Of a stretch of DNA of 64,000 nucleotides, positions 1 to 7,442 are shown in pieces. Both the position numbers and the translations under genes were made by a program. This DNA is from an uncultured Bacteroidota bacterium (GTDB taxonomy: Bacteria; Bacteroidota; Bacteroidia; Flavobacteriales; Flavobacteriaceae): assembly GCA_902622595.1 (NCBI GenBank), contig CACNQM010000001.1, forward strand, positions 1 through 64,000, in the 5' to 3' direction. Each line of letters starts with the position of its first letter. The stretch's first letter is position 1. The notes beneath the pieces are model-generated. The model had not been told where the DNA came from. It did not search any database and saw nothing but the letters and a program-made list of their open reading frames with translations.

Positions 1-118
1 AGCCTCATCAGCAGGAGCTTCATCAGCAGGAGCTTCATCAGCAGGAGCCTCTTCAGTAGGAGCTTCATCAGCAGGAGCCTCTTCAGCAGGAGCCTCTTCA
101 GCAGGAGCTTCTTCAGCT
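1..118. repeat. 15-bp tandem repeat encoding the acidic tail of S16
   Basis: Eight consecutive units of 15 bp (consensus on the + strand agcYtcWtcagcagg, the last unit incomplete) are in frame with rpsP and encode five-residue units of the type A-E/D-E-A-P. Units differ at only a few positions: c/t at base 4, a/t at base 7, and one gta for gca. This suggests recent slippage duplication. The array reaches the left edge, so its full copy number is unknown. It is coding and has no spacer/repeat alternation, so it is not a CRISPR array. Confidence 0.9.
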
Positions 119-579
119 TTATCTTTTTCTTTAGCTTTTGCTTCTTCTAACTTCTTCTTTCTGTATTCTTCTTCTCTTTCTCTTGCTTCTTTCTTGTTTG
201 ACTCAAGTGCTGCATTAGCATCTTGAATTTTTTTCTCAATTTTAGCGCTCTTATCTTTCATCCATGCATCAAATCTTTTTTTTGCTTCAGCTTCAGTAAA
301 TGCACCTTTCTTTACACCTCCATCTAAGTGTCTTTTTAGTAAGACACCAGTATATGAAAGAATAGCTTTAGCAGTATTTGTAGGCTGGGCACCTTTGTTT
401 AACCAACTTATGGCAGAATCAAAGTTCAAATCAATTGCAGCTGGTTTTTGATTTGGATCATAAGTCCCAATTTTTTCTAAATATTTACCATCTCTTTTTG
501 ATCTAGCGTCTGCTGCAACTATCCAATAAAATGGTTTTCCTTTCTTTCCGTGTCTTTGTAGTCTAATTTTTACTGCCAT
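1..579 (-). CDS. rpsP: 30S ribosomal protein S16 with repetitive C-terminal extension (partial, runs off left edge)
   Basis: Reading leftward from the ATG at 579-577, the protein begins MAVKIRLQRHGKKGKPFYWI, the classic S16 start. S16 is a small-subunit ribosomal protein that binds 16S rRNA during 30S assembly. Residues 1 to about 80 form the S16 domain. They are followed by about 70 residues rich in Lys and Glu, likely helical, and then a tail of five-residue Ala/Glu/Asp/Pro repeats that continues to the window edge. 193 codons are visible without a stop, more than twice the roughly 80-90 residues of E. coli S16. As far as I recall, acidic or Ala-rich S16 tails are common in Flavobacteriia; their role is unknown to me. 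The gene diverges from clpP, with 161 bp between them. Confidence 0.95.
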   Translation of the reverse strand, partial: MAVKIRLQRHGKKGKPFYWIVAADARSKRDGKYLEKIGTYDPNQKPAAIDLNFDSAISWLNKGAQPTNTAKAILSYTGVLLKRHLDGGVKKGAFTEAEAKKRFDAWMKDKSAKIEKKIQDANAALESNKKEAREREEEYRKKKLEEAKAKEKDKAEEAPAEEAPAEEAPADEAPTEEAPADEAPADEAPADEA

Positions 580-592
580 AACTTTAATATTT

Positions 593-607
593 TGGGTGCT
601 CGACCCA
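593..607 (-). promoter_or_regulatory. small hairpin in the rpsP leader
   Basis: TGGGT and ACCCA form a perfect 5-bp stem around a 5-nt loop, 14 bases upstream of the rpsP ATG. It is a GC-rich island in very AT-rich spacer DNA. It could act as a leader structure or merely be a chance palindrome. No ribosomal-protein binding motif was recognised. Confidence 0.3.
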
Positions 608-625
608 GGTTACTAATTTAGGAAG

Positions 626-633
626 CAAATTTA
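626..633 (-). promoter_or_regulatory. possible -7 element of rpsP (TAAATTTG)
   Basis: On the minus strand the sequence reads TAAATTTG, matching the Bacteroidota -7 consensus TAnnTTTG exactly. It lies 47 bases upstream of the rpsP start. No TTTG lies at the expected spacing upstream, so only half of a promoter is supported. If real, the leader would include the hairpin at 593-607. Confidence 0.3.
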
Positions 634-716
634 ACAAAATATATCATACTATTTAATTATAACAAAAACTTAAGTTAAATAATCAATATATATCTTTTAT
701 TTAGACTTCTTTTGAT

Positions 717-724
717 TAATTTTG
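717..724 (+). promoter_or_regulatory. possible -7 element of clpPX (TAATTTTG)
   Basis: TAATTTTG matches TAnnTTTG and lies 16 bases before the clpP ATG, implying a very short leader. No clear -33 TTTG precedes it at 17-21 bp, so this is a weak call. Confidence 0.3.
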
Positions 725-740
725 AATTAAATTTTTACAG

Positions 741-1397
741 ATGGATTATTCAAAAGAGTTTAAGGAATATGCAACAAAACACCATGGAGTAAGTTCCACT
801 TACTATGAGAAAATTGTAAGCAGTATGACTCCCTACATCATTGAGGAAAGACAGCTTAATGTTGCTCAGATGGATGTGTTTTCTAGGCTAATGATGGATC
901 GTATAATGTTTTTGGGAACAGCAATTAATGATAGTGTTGCAAATGTTATACAGGCTCAACTACTTTTCTTACAGAGTACTGATTCTTCAAGAGATATTCA
1001 AATGTATATAAACTCACCAGGTGGAAGTGTGTATGCAGGTCTTGGTATATATGATACTATGCAATACATTAAACCCGATGTAGCAACCATATGTACAGGA
1101 TGTGCTGCATCAATGGCTGCTGTTCTTCTGTGTGCAGGAAAAAAAGGTAAAAGATCTGCTCTAAAACATTCAAGAGTTATGATTCATCAACCCTTAGGTG
1201 GTGTATCTGGTCAAGCTACTGATATTGAGATAACAGCTAGAGAAATACTTAAGCTTAAAGATGAGCTCTACAAAATAATCTCAAAACATTCCGGTCAAAC
1301 TTTTAAAAAAGTTAGTGCAGATAGTGACAGAGACTATTGGATGAAAGCTGAAGAAGCTCATAAGTATGGAATGGTTGATGAAGTTCTAAATAAATAA
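741..1397 (+). CDS. clpP: ATP-dependent Clp protease proteolytic subunit ClpP
   Basis: Cytoplasmic serine protease that forms the tetradecameric chamber of the ClpXP protease. The catalytic triad can be read as Ser124 in CAASMAA, His149 in RVMIHQP and, by alignment with E. coli, Asp194 in VSADSDRD. At 218 residues it has the usual family length with a moderately long N-terminus. clpX starts two bases after the stop, so the pair is an operon in the order normally found. No second ClpP copy is seen in the window. The assignment is secure. Confidence 0.97.
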   Translation: MDYSKEFKEYATKHHGVSSTYYEKIVSSMTPYIIEERQLNVAQMDVFSRLMMDRIMFLGTAINDSVANVIQAQLLFLQSTDSSRDIQMYINSPGGSVYAGLGIYDTMQYIKPDVATICTGCAASMAAVLLCAGKKGKRSALKHSRVMIHQPLGGVSGQATDIEITAREILKLKDELYKIISKHSGQTFKKVSADSDRDYWMKAEEAHKYGMVDEVLNK

Positions 1398-1399
1398 AT

Positions 1400-2629
1400 A
1401 TGAGTGAGGAGGAAATTTTATGCTCCTTTTGTGGAAGGGCAAAATCTCAGACAAAACTTCTTATAGCTGGTTTAGACGCTCACATCTGTGATATATGTAT
1501 ATCTCAAGCAGATATGATTGTTAAAGATGATGAGGCTAGCAAAGAATTAAGTGACTTTATAGTTGATCTAAGACCTCCTTTAGAAATTAAAAATTTTCTT
1601 GACCAACATGTAATTGGTCAGGAACAAGCAAAAAAGACATTAGCAGTTGCAGTTTACAACCATTACAAAAGAATAAATCAAAAAAAACTTTCTGATGATA
1701 TTGAAATTCAAAAAAGCAATCTTTTATTGGTAGGTCCAACTGGAACAGGCAAAACACTGTTAGCTCAGACGATTTCCAAGTTTTTAAATGTCCCGATTGC
1801 AATTGTTGATGCAACTGTTTTGACTGAGGCAGGGTATGTCGGAGAAGATGTTGAAAGCATATTAAGCAAACTGCTTCAAGCGGCTGAATTTGATGTAGAA
1901 AAAGCAGAAAATGGGATAGTTTTTATTGATGAAATCGATAAAATTGCCAGAAAGAGTGACAATCCTTCAATTACTAGAGATGTGTCAGGTGAGGGGGTTC
2001 AACAGGCAATGCTTAAATTATTAGAAGGGACAACAGTAAATGTTCCTCCAAAGGGTGGTAGAAAGCATCCAGATCAAAAGTTTATTGAATTAAACACTTC
2101 GAATATTTTATTTATTGCTGGTGGCGCCTTTGATGGAATAGATAAAATAATCAAGACTAGGCTAAATTTACAATCTATTGGTTTTAAATCCTCAGATAAA
2201 AAAGCTGTGAATGATGATGAAAAAAATGTTTTAAGATTTGTTAATCCTCATGATATTAGATCATATGGTCTAATTCCAGAGATAATTGGTAGACTACCTG
2301 TAATGTGCCATTTAAATCCCCTATCAAAAGACGCGTTAAGAGATATTATGACAGTCCCCAAGAACGCTCTTGTAAAACAGTATGCTAAACTTTTTGAAAT
2401 GGATGATATTGAGTTTTCTATTACACCAAGTGCTATTGACTATATCGTTGAAAAAGCATTTGAGTTTAAAATAGGAGCAAGAGGTCTTAGAACTCTTTGT
2501 GAAGCAATATTAAATGATGCAATGTTCAATCTGCCAAGTTCTGACACTAAAGAGTTAAAGATTACAAAAGTTTATGCTGATCAAAAACTTCAAAATGTAG
2601 ATATATCTCATCTGAAAGCTGTTTCTTAA
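1400..2629 (+). CDS. clpX: ATP-dependent Clp protease ATP-binding subunit ClpX
   Basis: AAA+ unfoldase that delivers substrates to ClpP. The N-terminal zinc-binding domain has Cys8, Cys11, Cys30 and Cys33. Walker A is GPTGTGKT (residues 112-119), the pore loop GYVG is at 145-148, Walker B is VFIDEID (174-180), the ClpP-docking IGF loop is at 260-262, and the sensor-2 motif GARGLR is at 359-364. Length (409) is typical. It is translated immediately after clpP. Its stop codon overlaps the stop of the convergent GH3 gene through a shared TTAA. Confidence 0.97.
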   Translation: MSEEEILCSFCGRAKSQTKLLIAGLDAHICDICISQADMIVKDDEASKELSDFIVDLRPPLEIKNFLDQHVIGQEQAKKTLAVAVYNHYKRINQKKLSDDIEIQKSNLLLVGPTGTGKTLLAQTISKFLNVPIAIVDATVLTEAGYVGEDVESILSKLLQAAEFDVEKAENGIVFIDEIDKIARKSDNPSITRDVSGEGVQQAMLKLLEGTTVNVPPKGGRKHPDQKFIELNTSNILFIAGGAFDGIDKIIKTRLNLQSIGFKSSDKKAVNDDEKNVLRFVNPHDIRSYGLIPEIIGRLPVMCHLNPLSKDALRDIMTVPKNALVKQYAKLFEMDDIEFSITPSAIDYIVEKAFEFKIGARGLRTLCEAILNDAMFNLPSSDTKELKITKVYADQKLQNVDISHLKAVS

Positions 2630-4128
2630 TTAATCCCTAAAAGTTCTTCAACATATTCTCTAGAATTCGAAAGTCTTGGAATCTTGTTTTGACCACCTAG
2701 TTTATTTCTAGATCTTAACCAATCATAGAAAAGATTTTTTCTCCCCTTTATAATTTTTGGCAATTCTAGTGTAGAGTCTTTATATCTTTTTGCTTCATAA
2801 TCTGAATTCAGACTTTGTAAACTTAAATCCAATATTTCAGTGAACTTATTCATATCGTCTGGTTCTTTTGAAAATTCAATTATCCATTCATGAGATCCTT
2901 TAGTTCTATCACTCATAAATATTGGTCCAACAGTATAATTAGATATTTCAGATTTAGTTAGCTCTGTTGTTTTGGATAACGCCATTTCAGCATTTTCAAC
3001 AACTAATTCCTCGCCAAACACATTTATGAAATGTTTTGTTCTTCCTGTAACTTTAACTCTGTATGGGTTTAAACATGTAAATTTGATAGTATCACCAATT
3101 TTGTACCTCCAAAGACCAGAATTTGTAGTTATTACCATTTCATAATTTGTATTAAGTCTTACATCTGCTAATGAAACAATCTCAGACTCTGATCCATTTA
3201 CTGGTATAAATTCGTAAAATATACCATAATCAAGCATTAACAATAACTCTGTTGAGCTATTTTGATCCTGAATAGCAAAAAAACCTTCAGAGGCATTAAA
3301 AATTTCAAAATATTTAAAATCTTTTGATGGAAATAATTTGTTGTATAAATTTCTATATGGTTCAAAGCTTACACCTCCATGAAAATAGACCTCTGCATCT
3401 TGCCATATTTCAAGAATATTATCCTTGCCAGTTTTCTCTATTACTTGCTGAAATAGGGATAGCATCCAAGATGGAACTCCCGCAAAGCTTGTTACTTTTT
3501 GATTCATTGATTCTTTAATAATTGCCTTGACTTTATCTTCCCATTCAGGAATAAGAGATGTTTTAGAACTTGGAGTACTGCTTAATTCAGCCCAGAATGG
3601 TAAGTTGTCTATCATTATGGCTGATAAATCTCCATAATAACTATCATTATTTTCATAGATCTCTCTTGAGCCACCTAATCGTAGACATTTTCCAACCAAA
3701 AGTTGAGAATTTACATTATTATTAAAATAAAGAGATAACATATCCTTACCTGCTTTGTAATGACAATCTTCTAAAGATTCAAAGCTTATTGGAATAAATT
3801 TACTTTTTGCATTAGTTGTTCCACTTGATTTTGCAAACCATTTAATAGGAGTTCGCCAAAATATATTTTGCTCTCCTTTTCTATTCCTTTCTATGTCTTC
3901 ATAAATTTCCTCATATGTTACTGTAGGCAGTCTTTCTTTAAAATCATTATAATGTCGGATGGTTTTAAAATCATATTTTTTTCCAATCTCAGTATCAATT
4001 GAATAAACAATCATTTTCCTGAGAACTTCTTGTTGAACTTCGATGGGATAATCTTTAAAAAGCTCTATCTGACTAATTCTTCTTTTTAAAAAGAATGAAG
4101 CAACGGAATTAAAGATTGGAATTGGCAT
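2626..4128 (-). CDS. GH3 family (auxin-responsive GH3-like) acyl-adenylating enzyme
   Basis: The 500-residue protein has the bacterial GH3 layout. A nucleotide-binding [10 protein letters not shown] motif sits at residues 101-110, followed by a large adenylating domain and a second conserved block ([10 protein letters not shown], then [14 protein letters not shown]) before the mobile C-terminal domain. Plant GH3 enzymes adenylate a carboxylic acid such as indole acetate or jasmonate and couple it to an amino acid. Bacterial members occur widely in Bacteroidota, but their substrate is unknown to me. There is no signal peptide, so it is predicted cytosolic. It stands alone, converging on clpX with a 4-bp stop overlap. 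Family certain, activity inferred. Confidence 0.85.
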   Translation of the reverse strand: MPIPIFNSVASFFLKRRISQIELFKDYPIEVQQEVLRKMIVYSIDTEIGKKYDFKTIRHYNDFKERLPTVTYEEIYEDIERNRKGEQNIFWRTPIKWFAKSSGTTNAKSKFIPISFESLEDCHYKAGKDMLSLYFNNNVNSQLLVGKCLRLGGSREIYENNDSYYGDLSAIMIDNLPFWAELSSTPSSKTSLIPEWEDKVKAIIKESMNQKVTSFAGVPSWMLSLFQQVIEKTGKDNILEIWQDAEVYFHGGVSFEPYRNLYNKLFPSKDFKYFEIFNASEGFFAIQDQNSSTELLLMLDYGIFYEFIPVNGSESEIVSLADVRLNTNYEMVITTNSGLWRYKIGDTIKFTCLNPYRVKVTGRTKHFINVFGEELVVENAEMALSKTTELTKSEISNYTVGPIFMSDRTKGSHEWIIEFSKEPDDMNKFTEILDLSLQSLNSDYEAKRYKDSTLELPKIIKGRKNLFYDWLRSRNKLGGQNKIPRLSNSREYVEELLGIN

Positions 4129-4169
4129 GGAATGTATATATTTATCATAAAAATAGTAAACATTAAAAT

Positions 4170-4961
4170 ATGTTTTCAGGAGTATTTAAAAAAATGATTT
4201 CAATTCATGATGACCCTGTAAGATATATTCTAGACTTTGAAAATGATCTACTATTTCTTAATCAGTTTATTGGAAAAAATTTTAAAATTTATAAAACTGG
4301 GTATTGTTGCCTTTCATGTAATGATAATATTGAAATCTTTGCAAATGGATTTTGTAAAAAGTGCTTTTTTGAGTCGCCAATGTCAGGTGATTGGGTCATG
4401 AAGCCTGAATTAAGCAAAGCCCATCTTGATATGGAGGATAGAGATCTTGAATATGAGAAGAAAATTCAACTACAAGATCATATTGTCTACCTTTCAAAAA
4501 CAAGTGGTATTAAGGTTGGTGTAACCAGATCAAACAATAAAATTACAAGATGGATTGACCAAGGAGCAATTGAAGCAATTGAGTTGATTGAAGTTCCAAA
4601 CAGATACCTGGCTGGCATTGCTGAAGTAAAACTAAAAGATAAGTTTTCTGATAAAACTAATTGGAGGAAAATGTTAACTAATAACATTGAGGAGGGAAAT
4701 ATTATTGATATAAAGGAAGATGCATTAGATATTTTAGGATCTGAGTTCAAAGACTATTTCAAAATAGACAATAAGGTTGTTAAGTTTAATTATTATAGGG
4801 AGAATCAAATTGATAGTGTAAAGTCAGCAAGCTTAAAAAAAACAGATACAATTGAAGGAAAATTAATTGGTATTAAAGGTCAATATTTAATATTTGAAGA
4901 CTCAACGGTATTTAACGTAAGGTCAAATGAAGGTTACAAAGTGGATATTACAATTAATTAA
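4170..4961 (+). CDS. DUF2797 domain protein with zinc-finger-like cysteines
   Basis: The 263-residue protein carries a cysteine cluster near the N-terminus (Cys46, Cys47, Cys50, Cys62, Cys65) resembling a zinc knuckle. The centre has the conserved stretches KVGVTRSNN, RWIDQGA and PNRYLAGIAEV, followed by SDKTNWRKML, which I recognise as DUF2797. The KVGVTR block is reminiscent of GIY-YIG nuclease folds, but a nuclease activity is only a guess. The gene diverges from the GH3 gene (41 bp) and its last 8 bp overlap the end of the convergent rluF. Function unknown. Confidence 0.75.
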   Translation: MFSGVFKKMISIHDDPVRYILDFENDLLFLNQFIGKNFKIYKTGYCCLSCNDNIEIFANGFCKKCFFESPMSGDWVMKPELSKAHLDMEDRDLEYEKKIQLQDHIVYLSKTSGIKVGVTRSNNKITRWIDQGAIEAIELIEVPNRYLAGIAEVKLKDKFSDKTNWRKMLTNNIEEGNIIDIKEDALDILGSEFKDYFKIDNKVVKFNYYRENQIDSVKSASLKKTDTIEGKLIGIKGQYLIFEDSTVFNVRSNEGYKVDITIN

Positions 4962-5646
4962 CAAATAGCTGCCCAATTTCATCATTGTTCAGATTTCTGT
5001 ATTCTCCAACTTTTGTGTCAAGGTGAATATCCATTATTCTTACTCGTTTTAATTTAGTAACTCTATAACCAAGAACTTCACACATCCTTCTTATCTGTCT
5101 ATTCATTCCTTGAGTCAAGATAATTTTAAATCTATTTTCATGAATTTTTTTTACAAAACATTTTTTAGTTATCCTACCCATTATTCTTACCCCTTTTCTC
5201 ATTTTATCTATAAATTCAGTTGTAATTTTTTTATTAACTGTTACTATATATTCTTTTTCTTTTCTATTTTCAGCACGCAAAACATTATTCACTATATCAC
5301 CATCATTTGTAAGTAAAATTAGACCCTCACTTTGCTTATCAATCCTTCCGATAGTAAAAAGCCTTTCCTTATGTTTAATATAGTCAATTATATTATCCTT
5401 TACTTTATGATTGCCGGTACACTCAATTCCAACGGGTTTATTAAATGCTATGTAAACTTTTTTCTTGTCTTTATATTGAATAATCTCACCATCAACAGAA
5501 ATTTCATCTCCTATATTTACCTTAGAGCCAAGTAGAGCAGGTTTACCATTTATATATACTCTTCCATCTGAAATATAATCATCAGCTTTTCTTCTAGAGC
5601 AAAAACCGACCTCACTCAGATATTTATTTATTCTCTTTTTATCCAA
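4954..5646 (-). CDS. rluF: 23S rRNA pseudouridine synthase, RluF type
   Basis: Modifies uridine in 23S rRNA (position 2604 in E. coli numbering for RluF). An S4 RNA-binding domain covers residues 1 to about 50. The catalytic Asp103 lies in GRIDKQSEGLILLTNDGD. The C-terminal block MNRQIRRMCEVLGYRVTKL followed by KRVRIM closely matches E. coli RluF rather than RluB or RsuA. The 230-residue length is slightly short for RluF but complete. Its start is 1 bp from the stop of the upstream transporter gene, a likely two-gene operon. Confidence 0.88.
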   Translation of the reverse strand: MDKKRINKYLSEVGFCSRRKADDYISDGRVYINGKPALLGSKVNIGDEISVDGEIIQYKDKKKVYIAFNKPVGIECTGNHKVKDNIIDYIKHKERLFTIGRIDKQSEGLILLTNDGDIVNNVLRAENRKEKEYIVTVNKKITTEFIDKMRKGVRIMGRITKKCFVKKIHENRFKIILTQGMNRQIRRMCEVLGYRVTKLKRVRIMDIHLDTKVGEYRNLNNDEIGQLFVN

Positions 5647-5647
5647 T

Positions 5648-6352
5648 TCAATTAAGCTTTATTTCTTCTCCAACTTTTAAGTTAAATTTTCTCCTAAATA
5701 ACCATACGCATAGATACAAAAGAGGGGTATCAAAAATTGCAACCATTACTTTGAAAAGAAAACCAGAAACAATTAATACTAAAAATTTATCCTGCGGTAA
5801 GATTTCAAAAATTATTAGAAGAGATACAATAGTAAATGTATCAACAAATTGTGATGTAAAAGTTGAAAAGTTGTTTCTCAACCAAAGATATTTCCCCTTT
5901 GTTAGCCTTTTCCAAAAATGGTAAACTCTTATATCTATAAATTGAGCAAATAAGTATGTCAACATAGATGCAAGTACAGCAAGTGGTGCATTAAGGAAGA
6001 CATTATTAAATGTGGAATCATCAATAGGTGATCCCTCAATTGCGGGGACTTGACTTGAAATAAAAATTAATAATATTGAAAAAACAGATGCAAATATTCC
6101 TGTAATTACTACCTGGTCAGCTTTCTTTTGTCCATAAATTTCAGATATTAAGTCTGTAATTAAAAATGTTAATGGGTATGGGAGTATTCCTACAGATAAT
6201 TCGAAAAGCTTCACACCCATGAAATTTATATCAAAAGGATACCAATAAAATATTTTTGTAAATATTAAATTTGAGGCTACAAGTGACGTTATAAATAATC
6301 CAGCTAGTATTAAATATATTTTATTAGCAAGAGAAATTTGATTAGTTTTCAT
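5648..6352 (-). CDS. queuosine precursor transporter (YhhQ/VUT family)
   Basis: A 234-residue integral membrane protein with about six hydrophobic helices. The conserved FPLTFLITDLISEIYG-like block (here YPLTFLITDLISEIYGQKKA) and the NFSTFTSQFVDTF block late in the protein are the VUT/YhhQ signatures. E. coli YhhQ imports the queuosine precursors preQ0/preQ1 across the inner membrane; the same role is inferred here. The gene leads a leftward pair with rluF and is divergent from folK, with only 14 bp between the start codons, so promoters must overlap coding sequence. Confidence 0.85.
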   Translation of the reverse strand: MKTNQISLANKIYLILAGLFITSLVASNLIFTKIFYWYPFDINFMGVKLFELSVGILPYPLTFLITDLISEIYGQKKADQVVITGIFASVFSILLIFISSQVPAIEGSPIDDSTFNNVFLNAPLAVLASMLTYLFAQFIDIRVYHFWKRLTKGKYLWLRNNFSTFTSQFVDTFTIVSLLIIFEILPQDKFLVLIVSGFLFKVMVAIFDTPLLYLCVWLFRRKFNLKVGEEIKLN

Positions 6353-6366
6353 GGTATTTCAAATAT

Positions 6367-6864
6367 ATGAGAAAGATTTACTTATCTATAGGCAGTAACA
6401 AAGGTAATCGTTATTCTTTTATTAAAGAAGCTTTAAGATTAATTCGAAAAGATATAGGTAAGGTAATTCTAATGTCTAAAATATATGAGACTAAATCTTG
6501 GGGATTTCAATCAGATGATTTTCTTAACATTTGTATATTGATTAAATCTGAATTATTACCATCTGAACTTTTAAATAAACTAAAAAATATAGAGGACAAA
6601 ATAGGAAGAAATAGAGATTCTACTAAAATTTTAGCTAGAGAAATTGATATCGATATTTTGTTTTATTCTGATAAAATTGTTAATCATGAAGATTTGATCA
6701 TTCCCCATCCAAGATTACATCTTAGAAATTTTGTTTTGTATCCGCTTAATGACATTGCAAGCGATTTCATTCATCCCATTTTGTTAAAACCCATTAACGA
6801 ATTATTAGAGGAATGTAAGGATAATGACAGTCCAATAGAGTCATCATTAAGCTTATTGCAATAA
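6367..6864 (+). CDS. folK: 2-amino-4-hydroxy-6-hydroxymethyldihydropteridine diphosphokinase
   Basis: Pyrophosphorylates 6-hydroxymethyl-dihydropterin with ATP in folate synthesis. The start (YLSIGSNKGNR) and the signature block with REIDIDILFY followed by IPHPRLHLRNFVLYPL are diagnostic of HPPK. Length 165 is normal. It is not next to other folate genes. It converges on the RNA methyltransferase gene with only 3 bp between the stops. Confidence 0.93.
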   Translation: MRKIYLSIGSNKGNRYSFIKEALRLIRKDIGKVILMSKIYETKSWGFQSDDFLNICILIKSELLPSELLNKLKNIEDKIGRNRDSTKILAREIDIDILFYSDKIVNHEDLIIPHPRLHLRNFVLYPLNDIASDFIHPILLKPINELLEECKDNDSPIESSLSLLQ

Positions 6865-6867
6865 CTA

Positions 6868-7398
6868 CTATATTTCTGTCTTATAAAAAAAGTCCCAAAG
6901 AACAATTCCAGCTGCAACTGATACGTTTAAAGAATGTTTTGTGCCAACTTGAGGTATTTCAACAACCTCATCTGATACATTAATTATTTCATCTTGAATT
7001 CCCTCCACCTCGTTACCAAAAATAAATGCATATTTATTATTCCTAACTGGTTTAAAATTTTCAATTTTGATAGACTTATCAGCTTGTTCTATGGAGACAA
7101 CTTTAATTCCCTTTCTTTTAAGTTTTTCAATGGTATCTATAATATCTTCTGAATATTCCCAGTCAACAGAATCGGATGAACCAAGGGCTGTTTTAAGCAT
7201 TTTTGGATTATCTGGAGTTGCTGTGTATCCTGTAATTATAATTTTTTCAATTAAGAAAGAATCAGATGTTCTAAAAATAGATCCCACATTGTGAATGCTT
7301 CTAATATTATCAAGGATAACTATTGCAGAGGTTTTTTTTGATTTTTTAAACTCCTCAACTGACTTTCGATTTAGTTCAGTATTTTTTAATTTTCGCAT
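6868..7398 (-). CDS. TrmH/SpoU family RNA 2'-O-methyltransferase
   Basis: This 176-residue protein contains the three SPOUT motifs: the NIRSIHNVGSIFRTSD block (about residues 31-46), FIFGNEVEGI, and SLNVSVAAGIVLWDF. These form the knotted SAM-binding site of TrmH-like enzymes that methylate ribose 2'-OH in tRNA or rRNA. The target RNA cannot be told from sequence. It is divergent from mutS, 44 bp between starts. Confidence 0.88.
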   Translation of the reverse strand: MRKLKNTELNRKSVEEFKKSKKTSAIVILDNIRSIHNVGSIFRTSDSFLIEKIIITGYTATPDNPKMLKTALGSSDSVDWEYSEDIIDTIEKLKRKGIKVVSIEQADKSIKIENFKPVRNNKYAFIFGNEVEGIQDEIINVSDEVVEIPQVGTKHSLNVSVAAGIVLWDFFYKTEI

Positions 7399-7442
7399 TT
7401 AGGTAAAAATAAAAATATTTACATTAGCACAAATACATATTT

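Noticed and set aside
1..118. Possible CRISPR-like array at the left edge
   Set aside because: The 15-bp units are contiguous, in frame and encode the S16 tail; there are no spacers.
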